A DNA stretch of 64,000 bases from assembly GCA_934432595.1 (NCBI GenBank), contig CAKRYR010000010.1, positions 22,837 through 86,836 of the forward strand, in the 5' to 3' direction. The stretch comes from an uncultured Lachnospiraceae bacterium (GTDB lineage: Bacteria > Bacillota > Clostridia > Lachnospirales > Lachnospiraceae). Of this stretch, positions 53,152 to 61,246 are shown piece after piece. Position 1 is the first letter of the stretch, and every line of letters starts with the position of its first letter. The notes below the pieces were generated by a model. That model worked only from the letters and a program-made list of their open reading frames with translations, did no database searches and was not told the origin of the DNA. Position numbers and translations under genes: made by a program.

Positions 53152-54885
53152 TTACACCATTGGTTTTAAATATTCCATCATCTGTTCCTTAAATTCAGCT
53201 GAAACCTCATTCGCATCCTCTAAAGATTTACCTACAACACCAAAATATATCTTAATTTTTGGTTCTGTTCCTGAAGGTCTTACACACGCCCAAGCATTAT
53301 TAGATAATTCATAATATAATACATTTGATTTAGGCAATCCTGTTGATTTCACTTCTCCTGTTTTTGTATCCTTAACAGTATCCGCATCATAATCTCTAAC
53401 CTTTAACACATCATACTTACCAATTTTAGCAGGAGGATTCTTTCTTAATGAAGAAAGAATATCTTGTATTTTCTGTAACCCTTCTATTCCACTTAAAGTA
53501 ATTGAAACAACGTCATCTATATAATATCCATACTTATCATACATATCAACCATTGCATCCCATAATGTCTTACCTAGACTCTTATAGTATGCAGCTGCTT
53601 CACACAAAGCCATAGTTGCAACAATAGCATCCTTATCTCTAGCATGTGTACCTATTAAGCATCCATAACTTTCTTCAAATCCAAACAAATATTGTCCAAC
53701 TCCTGTTTGCTCAAAACCTAATATTTGTTGTCCTATATACTTAAATCCCGTTAGAACTTCTATTAACTTAACATTATAATATTTTGCAATTTCATCTACT
53801 AAATTAGATGTTACTATAGTCTTTATTACAACTCCATCTTCTGGTAAACCTTTACTTGCCTTTATCTGTGACAATTCATATTCTGCTAATAATGAACCAG
53901 ACATATTCCCTGTTAAAGCTATATATTCACCTGTCTTAGAATCTTTAACATATACACCTAGTCTATCTGCATCAGGGTCTGTTGCAAGAACCAAATCAGC
54001 ATCTTTCTCTTTTGCAAGGTCTAATGCCATTTTAAATGCTTCCTTAGACTCCGGATTAGGATAATTTACTGTTGTAAAATTACCATCAGGCATCTCTTGT
54101 TCCTTAACTACATAGACATTTTCAAATCCTAATTCTTTTAAAACACGTCTAACTGGAACATTACCTGTACCATTTAAAGGAGTATATACAATCTTTAAAT
54201 CCTTACCATATTTATCAATACAATCTTGATGAATAACAAGTTTCTTAAGAGTATCAATATATCTATCATCTAATTCATGGTCTATAACCTCATATAGTCC
54301 CTTAGCTATCGCCTCGTCTTTATCCATAGTTTTAACTTTTGAATAATCTACTACAGCCTTTACCTCTGCCATAATATTTTCATCATGAGGTGGTGTAATT
54401 TGTGCACCATCTTCCCAATAAACCTTGTACCCATTATATTCAGCAGGATTATGACTTGCAGTAATATTAATACCTGCTATACAATTCAATTCCCTTACTG
54501 CATATGAAAGTTGTGGTGTAGGTCTTAATGAATCATAAACATATGCTTTAATTCCATTTGCGTTCAAGCATAAAGCTGCCTCATCCGCAAATTCTGGTGA
54601 CATATTTCTTGAATCATAAGCAATTGCAACACCTCTATCTGCTGCTCCAACTTTTAAAATATAATTTGCAAGTCCTTGTGTTGCTTTTCTAACTGTATAT
54701 ATATTCATTCTATTTGTACCAGAACCTATTATTCCTCTAAGGCCTGCTGTACCAAATGCCAAATCTGTATAAAATCTTTCTTTTATCTCATTCTCATCTG
54801 AAGCAATACTTCTTAATTCTTCTTTTGTTGCCTCATCAAAATAATCATTATTTAACCAATCTTCATAAGTTCTCCTATACTCCAT
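53152..54885 (-). CDS. pgcA: Phosphoglucomutase (alpha-D-phosphohexomutase)
   Basis: 577 residues. Interconverts glucose-1-phosphate and glucose-6-phosphate, and probably mannose phosphates. Four active-site loops are present: phosphoserine loop TASHNPAEYNGYKVYW, metal loop DPDADRLGVYV, sugar loop GFEESYGCLIG, and phosphate loop RPSGTEPKIKIY. Length matches the Firmicutes PgcA type. AAGGAGG precedes the ATG. It completes the pathway from the GlgP product to glycolysis and supplies UDP-glucose precursors, although it sits 43 kb from the maltodextrin operon. Confidence 0.95.
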   Translation of the reverse strand: MEYRRTYEDWLNNDYFDEATKEELRSIASDENEIKERFYTDLAFGTAGLRGIIGSGTNRMNIYTVRKATQGLANYILKVGAADRGVAIAYDSRNMSPEFADEAALCLNANGIKAYVYDSLRPTPQLSYAVRELNCIAGINITASHNPAEYNGYKVYWEDGAQITPPHDENIMAEVKAVVDYSKVKTMDKDEAIAKGLYEVIDHELDDRYIDTLKKLVIHQDCIDKYGKDLKIVYTPLNGTGNVPVRRVLKELGFENVYVVKEQEMPDGNFTTVNYPNPESKEAFKMALDLAKEKDADLVLATDPDADRLGVYVKDSKTGEYIALTGNMSGSLLAEYELSQIKASKGLPEDGVVIKTIVTSNLVDEIAKYYNVKLIEVLTGFKYIGQQILGFEQTGVGQYLFGFEESYGCLIGTHARDKDAIVATMALCEAAAYYKSLGKTLWDAMVDMYDKYGYYIDDVVSITLSGIEGLQKIQDILSSLRKNPPAKIGKYDVLKVRDYDADTVKDTKTGEVKSTGLPKSNVLYYELSNNAWACVRPSGTEPKIKIYFGVVGKSLEDANEVSAEFKEQMMEYLKPMV

Positions 54886-55016
54886 ATTGTCCTCCTTAAA
54901 GTATTAATTAATCATGGGCAAACACTTTCCCATCATTGTGAATATACTATAAATAAGTTACTTAGTCAAGTATTTATTAATTATATCATATATTTTACTA
55001 AAATATAATTGGTTTA

Positions 55017-56138
55017 TCAAGAAGAAGCCGTAGCACTTACTTTTGGTGTAGCCGTTTCCTCATCAGAATCCTTATCTTCATGATCTTTTTTTTCAGACGT
55101 TTCAGGCTCTTTTGTTGATACTTTTTCTTTTAAATAAACCGAAACTATCTTTTCATCTGCATTAATTAATAGTAAACCTGCATATGAATTATATCCTGTT
55201 GATTCTACAGTATATTTATATTTACCATAATCAAGCAGAATTTCCTCATCATAATAATATGATTTTCCATTAATGTATAATCTTGCATTTTTAGGTTCTA
55301 TATAAAACTTTACCTTTCCTTCTTTTTTCTCTTCATATTTTATTGATTTAATGTCAATAATTTTATTATAATAAGGCGAAATATATTCTGTAATTGTTCC
55401 AGTTAACCTATCATTTTTAATTGTAAATGTATTCTTTCCTTCTGGTACAGATACCTTTAAATTCTCTTTTATCTCATATGAGACATCATCATTTACAACT
55501 AAACTATATCCAAGGAAAGAATCGTAATTAGCTAATTCTACATAACCATGACTTTTCTCTACAACAACAGATAAAATATCTTTTCCTTTAATATTTAATG
55601 ATATTATATCATTTTCATCTAAATCATAAATAGTAGATTCTTTATAATTACTATACACAAAAGTTTCTTTTTTTAACCTATATTTTTTATCTTCCAATTT
55701 AATATAATGTGTTTCATCATCTAAAGTATATTTCTTTAATTCTTTATACTGTAACACTGAACTATCTAAATAAATATATTTAAGTTTATCATAACTTCCG
55801 TCATAACCTACTATTACAACATCCCCAATCTTTAACTTATCATAATAAATATCTTTGCCATACTTATTTTTAACTTCACACCCCTCTGCATATTTAATCT
55901 CTATTTCTTCCACATTATCATAATCACGTAATGTTATATTTTTCTTTGTATCATCAATTTTAACTATAATCCCTTTATATTTATCATATTTTTCTATTCT
56001 TTCTTCCTTATTTTTCTTATCATCGTTGTTATTGTTTGTGCCCTCACTTTTATTAAAACCAAGCACAAAAGCTATTACTATTATTGAAAATAATATTCCA
56101 CATATAGTAATTAAAATTTTTACTTTTTTCTCATCCAT
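55017..56138 (-). CDS. Membrane-anchored PEGA-domain protein, function unknown
   Basis: 373 residues. One N-terminal membrane helix (ILITICGILFSIIVIAFVLGF) and an extracellular part of unknown beta modules (IVKIDDTKKNITLRDYDNVE; YIKLEDKKYRLKKETFVYSN). Residues ~285-345 look like a PEGA domain (GKVKFYIEPKNARLYINGKS..LLDYGKYKYTVESTGY), a surface module often next to other wall-binding domains. The tail is acidic and Ser/Thr-rich (EKKDHEDKDSDEE, TPKVSATASS). Upstream of it is pulA, ended by a terminator, so probably its own unit. I cannot assign a function. Confidence 0.75.
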   Translation of the reverse strand: MDEKKVKILITICGILFSIIVIAFVLGFNKSEGTNNNNDDKKNKEERIEKYDKYKGIIVKIDDTKKNITLRDYDNVEEIEIKYAEGCEVKNKYGKDIYYDKLKIGDVVIVGYDGSYDKLKYIYLDSSVLQYKELKKYTLDDETHYIKLEDKKYRLKKETFVYSNYKESTIYDLDENDIISLNIKGKDILSVVVEKSHGYVELANYDSFLGYSLVVNDDVSYEIKENLKVSVPEGKNTFTIKNDRLTGTITEYISPYYNKIIDIKSIKYEEKKEGKVKFYIEPKNARLYINGKSYYYDEEILLDYGKYKYTVESTGYNSYAGLLLINADEKIVSVYLKEKVSTKEPETSEKKDHEDKDSDEETATPKVSATASS

Positions 56139-56209
56139 AGTTAAACTCCTAGTATATTATTCCATATAAATGTAGAATATACTCTATGCCATAATTAGTC
56201 AAGAAAAAA

Positions 56210-56235
56210 GAGGAAACCAATTTCTCAGTTTCCTC
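56210..56235 (-). terminator. Terminator of pulA
   Basis: GAGGAAAC (56210-56217) / GTTTCCTC (56228-56235) with T-run on the minus strand. Confidence 0.88.
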
Positions 56236-56275
56236 ATAATTATTCCATTCAAATTAATTATTATTATTAAAGATT

Positions 56276-59242
56276 CTAAAAATCGTGTTGTTCATCTTCA
56301 AATTTAAAATCATTCATTTCTAATAAATCACTTAAACTTGACGCGTATTGCGGTTTATTATCAATATTCTCTATATTATAAATAGTTTTTTGATAATCAT
56401 TCTCCTCATATTCTACAACACTTTTTTCTTCTTCACTCTTATGATTATTTAAAAATTCTATTTCTTCTCGTGTTAAAAGCTTATCCTTAAATACTGAATT
56501 GTATATAACTATTCCAGCCACCAATATTAAACCAAATACTATTGCTAATACTGTAAACAATAAATCATCATCCATGCTTTCTCTTTCAGCTCTAATTACA
56601 TTTGGATCCTTTTGTACTTTCTTCTTACTTACTGTTGAATCAGAGCCAGCTATACTAGTTTTTCCCTTTACTAATACATAACATGAATTAGCTTTTACCT
56701 TAGCACTTCTTCTAAATGTCTTTATTTTCTTAGTTCCCGCTTTATCTCCATTAATGCATAATTTCCAATTTCCTGAAGGAAGCTTAACTGTAGTGTCTTC
56801 ATTATTAGGATTATATATTACAACTATTCCATCTGAAATTTCCTTATTGCATTTCTTTATACTATATGCAAGAACATTTTCTTCTAAGCCACTAATTTCT
56901 TCTACATTATCAGCAACATCTTCAAATTTTGTTAATCTTAGCGCTGCATGATTTTTTCTAAATTCAATTAATCCCTTATAATATTTATATACATCTTTAT
57001 ATTCACTTGCTTTATTATAATCTATTGCATTAACTGAATCTGGAGAATTATAACTATTACCATTATATGTTCCATCATCATTCTTTTTACTTCTTAATAG
57101 CTCTTCACCTTGCATTGTAAATGGTACACCTTGTGAAGTATATATTATTGCAGCTGCCATCTTATTCATCTTAATTCTATCTGCTTCACTAGCATCTGCA
57201 TTTGACTGACATAATTTATCCCATAATGCATAGTTATCATGACATGATGCATAATTTATTACTTGACTTGGAATATTTGTCCAATCTGCTCTTCCTTTAA
57301 ATCCATTAGCAATTTTGTTCTTATTATCCTCAGAAGCTCCGCCATTAACATAACCTTTTGTTGTTTCATTTCCTTCTTGTGAACTTCCCTTTATTGCATC
57401 TCTAATACCATCACTAAAAAATGCAATACCTTCTAATTGACTTGCATTAGCTTGTGTAGCTAATTGAACATCTTGAACAGTCTTTGTATCCATAGACCAT
57501 CCTTCACCATATATGATAATTTCAGGATTAATTTCGTTTAATGCTTCTCTTACTGCTTTCATAGTCTCTACATCAATGAGACCCATAAGATCAAATCTAA
57601 ATCCATCTATATGATACTCTGTTGCCCAATACTTAACTGAATCAACGATATATTTTCTTACCATTGCTCTTTCAGTTGCAGTATCATTGCCACATCCTGA
57701 TGCATTTGAATTTGGTCTTGAGAAATATCCGTTCATAATCTTGTTAAAACAAAACTCATCTGTTTTATATACATGATTATAAACAACATCCATTATTACA
57801 CCAATATTTTTATCATGTAATGATTGAACCATTTGCTTATATTCATTTACTCTTGTATTACCATCTGCAGGATTAGATGAATATGAACCTTCTGGGACAT
57901 TATAGTTTACTGGATCATATCCCCAATTATATCCTTCACATGTATTCTCATCTACTGAACCAAAATCATATGTTGGCATAAGGTGAACATAATTAACTCC
58001 TAAATCTGACAAATAATCAATACCTGATTTATTACCTTTGCTTGTCTTTGTTCCTTTCTCTGTAAATGCTAAGAATTTACCTTTATTAGTTATTCCAGAA
58101 TCTTCATGTGATGAAAAATCTCTAACATGTAATTCATAGATATCAGCATCTGTAATACTTTTTTGTGTCTTATTCTTATCTTTATCCCAGCCTTCTGGAT
58201 TAGTTGATGACAAATCAACAACCATACTCTTTACTCCATTTACTCCAGCTGATTTAGCATATGGATCTGATGCTGTAACAGAACCTTGAGGAGTTGTTAC
58301 TTTATACATATAATATGTATTTTTTAAATCACCTTCAACATCAGCTGTCCATACACCCTTTTCTCCAAGAGTCATAAATACTTCTTTATCTTTATCATCT
58401 GTTTTATCTGAACCACTTTTAAATAAAATCACTTTTACTCTATGTGCTGTTGGAGCCCATAATTTAAATGTTGTCTTAGCAGCCGTGTATGTAGCTCCTA
58501 AATCATCACCATCGTATGTGTATTTATTAACAAAATCTTGTGTTAAATAATAATCTGGTGAAGTAATATCTACTTCTATTCCATTGCTTGCCTTAACAAT
58601 ATATGTATTCATTAATGAAATAGGATTTGCAAGTTTGATAACACCTGTTTTATTATCTGAATTCAATGTTGTCGATTTAACTTTTACTTCTGATCCTTTT
58701 GTACTAAATACTTTAAATGTTGTTTGTAGTTTCCCATTTTCTGCTGCTTGAGCTAATTCAAAATTAACACTATCCAATGCATCCTCTGTAACGGAAGCTG
58801 ATTTAATAATATCACCTTTTGCCACATCAGCTTCATCATAGTTAACTGTCACTTCTTCTTTTCCAGAAGTTATATACACGTTAACGGTTCCACCCATAAC
58901 AATACTCAAGTCAACAAATCTATTTGCCTCAACATCCTTTCCAGCCCATTCATTATCTGGTTCTGAAAGCCTTACTATAAATCCTACTTCCTTTGTTGAA
59001 GCACTATATGTACCTGTTGCACATACACCATTTTCTTCTGTCTCATCAAAAGTTAATGGTTGATTTTTATCTGACCATGTCCATAGATTCCAACCTTCAT
59101 AATTTTTATCTTCCCTACTATAATGGAATTTGATTTTGACTGTAGTATCAGCTTTTGCTTCTTCTACATTAAATGTGACACTTCCAAACATAGAAAAAAT
59201 CATGGCAATTACCAATACAATTGCATGAACCCTTTTTTTCAT
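56276..59242 (-). CDS. pulA: Type I pullulanase with CBM41 and C-terminal membrane anchor
   Basis: 988 residues. Cell-surface debranching enzyme that cuts alpha-1,6 links in pullulan, amylopectin and glycogen. Signal peptide (HAIVLVIAMIFSMFGSV..EEAKAD). CBM41 starch-binding module near 35-135 (FHYSREDKNYEGWNLWTWSD), a second N-terminal module, CBM48 near 250 (TTFKLWAPTAHRVKVILF), then GH13 with the pullulanase motif YNWGYDPVNYNVPEGSY, nucleophile Asp551 (GFRFDLMG), acid/base Glu580 (IIYGEGW) and ASCHDNYALWDK. Unusually, after the catalytic part there is a membrane helix (LLFTVLAIVFGLILVAGIVIY) followed by a ~69-residue acidic tail that should be cytoplasmic. AAGGAGG supports the start. Works with the amylase and the second pullulanase. 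Confidence 0.93.
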   Translation of the reverse strand: MKKRVHAIVLVIAMIFSMFGSVTFNVEEAKADTTVKIKFHYSREDKNYEGWNLWTWSDKNQPLTFDETEENGVCATGTYSASTKEVGFIVRLSEPDNEWAGKDVEANRFVDLSIVMGGTVNVYITSGKEEVTVNYDEADVAKGDIIKSASVTEDALDSVNFELAQAAENGKLQTTFKVFSTKGSEVKVKSTTLNSDNKTGVIKLANPISLMNTYIVKASNGIEVDITSPDYYLTQDFVNKYTYDGDDLGATYTAAKTTFKLWAPTAHRVKVILFKSGSDKTDDKDKEVFMTLGEKGVWTADVEGDLKNTYYMYKVTTPQGSVTASDPYAKSAGVNGVKSMVVDLSSTNPEGWDKDKNKTQKSITDADIYELHVRDFSSHEDSGITNKGKFLAFTEKGTKTSKGNKSGIDYLSDLGVNYVHLMPTYDFGSVDENTCEGYNWGYDPVNYNVPEGSYSSNPADGNTRVNEYKQMVQSLHDKNIGVIMDVVYNHVYKTDEFCFNKIMNGYFSRPNSNASGCGNDTATERAMVRKYIVDSVKYWATEYHIDGFRFDLMGLIDVETMKAVREALNEINPEIIIYGEGWSMDTKTVQDVQLATQANASQLEGIAFFSDGIRDAIKGSSQEGNETTKGYVNGGASEDNKNKIANGFKGRADWTNIPSQVINYASCHDNYALWDKLCQSNADASEADRIKMNKMAAAIIYTSQGVPFTMQGEELLRSKKNDDGTYNGNSYNSPDSVNAIDYNKASEYKDVYKYYKGLIEFRKNHAALRLTKFEDVADNVEEISGLEENVLAYSIKKCNKEISDGIVVIYNPNNEDTTVKLPSGNWKLCINGDKAGTKKIKTFRRSAKVKANSCYVLVKGKTSIAGSDSTVSKKKVQKDPNVIRAERESMDDDLLFTVLAIVFGLILVAGIVIYNSVFKDKLLTREEIEFLNNHKSEEEKSVVEYEENDYQKTIYNIENIDNKPQYASSLSDLLEMNDFKFEDEQHDF

Positions 59243-59277
59243 TATTAATCCTCCTTTAAGATAACTATAACACTAAG

Positions 59278-59286
59278 ATTATAACA
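59278..59286 (-). promoter_or_regulatory. Extended -10 promoter of pulA
   Basis: TGTTATAAT on the minus strand; no good -35. Leader of about 30 nt. The gene-free stretch 59287-59527 is AT-rich and shows nothing else. Confidence 0.45.
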
Positions 59287-59527
59287 CGTACATTTTTTTA
59301 TTTAAAGTGTATTTTTATTAATTAAAAAATATTTAATTTTTACAAAAATTACCAAATTAAAGGACTTTTATTTACATTATTTGTATATCGTTGTATAAAT
59401 ATTACATCAATTTTCCCCTTTTGGTATCCTTATAATATAATTATATCCCAAATGTTTTAAATTTTATAATTAAATAAAACTAATAATTGATAAGTCTCTA
59501 TTATCAATATTAAATTTTTATAAAAAG

Positions 59528-59554
59528 ATGCCATAGGTTATAAACCTATGGCAT
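59528..59554 (-). terminator. Terminator of rpsF-ssb-rpsR
   Basis: Perfect 12-bp arms ATGCCATAGGTT / AACCTATGGCAT, three-base loop, CTTTTTA after it on the minus strand. Confidence 0.92.
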
Positions 59555-59559
59555 TATGA

Positions 59560-59835
59560 TTAATCAACTGTATATGGCATTAATGCTATATGTCTAGCTC
59601 TCTTAATTGCAACTGTAAGAGCTCTTTGGTGTTTTGCACAGTTTCCTGTAATTCTTCTTGGTAAAATCTTACCTCTTTCAGAAACATATTTTCTTAATTT
59701 ATTTACATCTTTGTAATCGATAATTGCTGAATCATTATCTGCACAAAATACACAAACTTTTTTTCTTCTACGGCCGCCTCTTCTCTTCATTGGAGAATCT
59801 GCTCTATCGCCTTTATCATTTTTATTATATGGCAT
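59560..59835 (-). CDS. rpsR: 30S ribosomal protein S18
   Basis: 91 residues. Ribosomal small-subunit protein that forms a dimer with S6 on the platform. Core IDYKDVNKLRKYVSERGKIL, PRRITGNCAKHQR, LTVAIKRARHIALMPY is canonical. Cysteines in VCVFCADN and NCAKH form the zinc-type (C+) version of S18. N-terminus is extended and very basic (MKRRGGRRRKK). Last gene of rpsF-ssb-rpsR, 38 bases after ssb. Confidence 0.98.
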   Translation of the reverse strand: MPYNKNDKGDRADSPMKRRGGRRRKKVCVFCADNDSAIIDYKDVNKLRKYVSERGKILPRRITGNCAKHQRALTVAIKRARHIALMPYTVD

Positions 59836-59873
59836 AATATTACCTCCTATTCGCTTACTTACTACGTCTAATT

Positions 59874-60320
59874 CTAACTAAATGGTAACTCTTCTTCTAA
59901 TCCTGTAGGAATATTCATAAATCCATCTGCCGCTTGATTTGGTTCTGGCGCATCTGGTCTGAAATCTTGATTAAAAGAATTACCTCCACCTGAAGCTGCT
60001 GCTTTACTCTCAGCAAATTCTATCTCTTCTGCAATAATTTGCACACTGTATACCTTTTGTCCTTCTTTGTTAGTATAATTATCATTCTGAACTCTTCCTG
60101 ATAATAATATCTTAGTACCTTGTTTCAAATACTTTTCAACAAATTCTGCCTGTTTACCAAATGCTGTGCAATTAAAGAAATCTGCATCTGGTTCTCCTTG
60201 TCTCTTAAAACGTCTATCTACAGCAAGCGAAAATCTTGCTATTGCTAAAGAATTTTCTCCTTGTGAGTATCTTACTTCAGGGTCTCTAGTTAAACGACCC
60301 ATTAATATTATCTTATTCAT
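59874..60320 (-). CDS. ssb: Single-stranded DNA-binding protein
   Basis: 148 residues. OB-fold SSB that coats ssDNA in replication and repair. MNKIILMGRLTRDPEVRYSQ, FFNCTAFGKQAEFVEKYLKQ and GTKILLSGRVQNDNYTNKEG are typical; the OB fold covers about 1-105, followed by a Gly/Asn/Pro-rich linker and the acidic protein-recruiting tip EEELPFS. Usual place between rpsF and rpsR. Confidence 0.98.
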   Translation of the reverse strand: MNKIILMGRLTRDPEVRYSQGENSLAIARFSLAVDRRFKRQGEPDADFFNCTAFGKQAEFVEKYLKQGTKILLSGRVQNDNYTNKEGQKVYSVQIIAEEIEFAESKAAASGGGNSFNQDFRPDAPEPNQAADGFMNIPTGLEEELPFS

Positions 60321-60340
60321 ATCAGGTTACCCCTTTCTTC

Positions 60341-60628
60341 TTATGCGTCTTGTCTAATGCATAAAAATCTGATAACACTCTCCATAATACGAACTCTTTG
60401 TTCAACTTCTGCTGGACAGCTTGCATCAGAATCGAACTGAATAAAATAGTAGAATCCTTCTTTCATTTTTTGAATTTCGTAAGCTAATTTCTTCTTACCC
60501 CATTCATCAACGTTAGTAATTGTACCGCCAAATTGTTCGATAATACTCTTTACCTTATCAACGGTTGCTACTCTTGCTTCATCTTCGATTTTTGCATTAA
60601 CAACTAAAGCTAATTCATATTTGTTCAT
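60341..60628 (-). CDS. rpsF: 30S ribosomal protein S6
   Basis: 95 residues. NKYELALVVNAKIEDEARVA, WGKKKLAYEIQKMKEGFYYF and VRIMESVIRFL identify S6. AAAGGAGGTG lies nine bases before ATG 60628; a longer open frame to 60664 has no SD and is rejected. First gene of rpsF-ssb-rpsR. Confidence 0.97.
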   Translation of the reverse strand: MNKYELALVVNAKIEDEARVATVDKVKSIIEQFGGTITNVDEWGKKKLAYEIQKMKEGFYYFIQFDSDASCPAEVEQRVRIMESVIRFLCIRQDA

Positions 60629-60655
60629 AGTTGCTTGCACCTCCTTTTGGTCTCT

Positions 60656-60731
60656 GGCCCTCACTTAATGAGAGCAAGGCTTTTTACATATCACAATTTG
60701 ATATGATACCATATTCCTCTATGTAACGCAA
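60656..60731 (-). promoter_or_regulatory. rpsF promoter and structured leader
   Basis: TTGCGT (60726-60731), 17 bases, TATCAT (60703-60708). In the leader a hairpin pairs GCC..CTC (minus strand from 60680) with GAG..GGC down to 60657, just before the SD. In many bacteria the S6:S18 pair represses its own operon through a leader hairpin; this one is at the right place, but I cannot confirm the conserved binding motif. Confidence 0.5.
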
Positions 60732-60741
60732 GTCTTTTTTG

Positions 60742-60909
60742 CTATTTTATAATATATTTTTCTACTTTAATCCTAGGTAACATTACTTGATGTTCACATC
60801 CCATACATTTAAGCCTAAAATCAGCTCCTACTCGTAATATTTCCCATTCATTACTTCCACAAGGATGTTTCTTTTTCATCTTAATTACATCTCCAACATT
60901 AAGTTCCAT
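60742..60909 (-). CDS. DUF951 family protein (YyzM-like)
   Basis: 55 residues. MELNVGDVIKMKKKHPCGSN, EWEILRVGADFRLKCMGCEH and QVMLPRIKVEKYII are nearly the full DUF951 pattern, including the Cys-Gly-Ser and CxGC motifs that probably bind zinc. Function unknown. GGAGG lies before the ATG. It sits directly upstream of rpsF, its usual neighbour in Firmicutes, and its stop codon is within ten bases of the rpsF -35 box. Confidence 0.92.
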   Translation of the reverse strand: MELNVGDVIKMKKKHPCGSNEWEILRVGADFRLKCMGCEHQVMLPRIKVEKYIIK

Positions 60910-61246
60910 TCTTACCTCCATTTAAATAATCTAATCAATTGAATCAATAATATTACATATGTTTTGCATCATACTCAATATCTTTCTAAAAGTATTAGTC
61001 ACACTTTTCAAATTATACCATATTATATAATGATAGACCACAATAATACATAATCTAAAATTTACAGCTAATTATATTTTCCACATATTTACAAAGTTCA
61101 TCGTTTTAGTCTATTATTTTTAGTATGTTCTTGATAAAATACGCTCCTAATTAGCTGATAATTATAGAATATATATGTATTATTTTGATACTATACTAGT
61201 TTTGGGCTGACATAAAATGTCAGCCCAAATTATTATATCAATATTT
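60910..61246. other. Gene-free stretch between pulA2 and DUF951 gene
   Basis: AT-rich. It contains TATAAT read on the minus strand near 61017-61022, without a good -35, and the hairpin 61201-61229 that ends the second pullulanase gene. No coding segment seen. Confidence 0.4.
61201..61229 (-). terminator. Hairpin after the second pullulanase gene
   Basis: Perfect 13-bp arms TTTGGGCTGACAT / ATGTCAGCCCAAA with a three-base loop, 17 bases after the stop codon. The T-run is weak. Confidence 0.7.
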
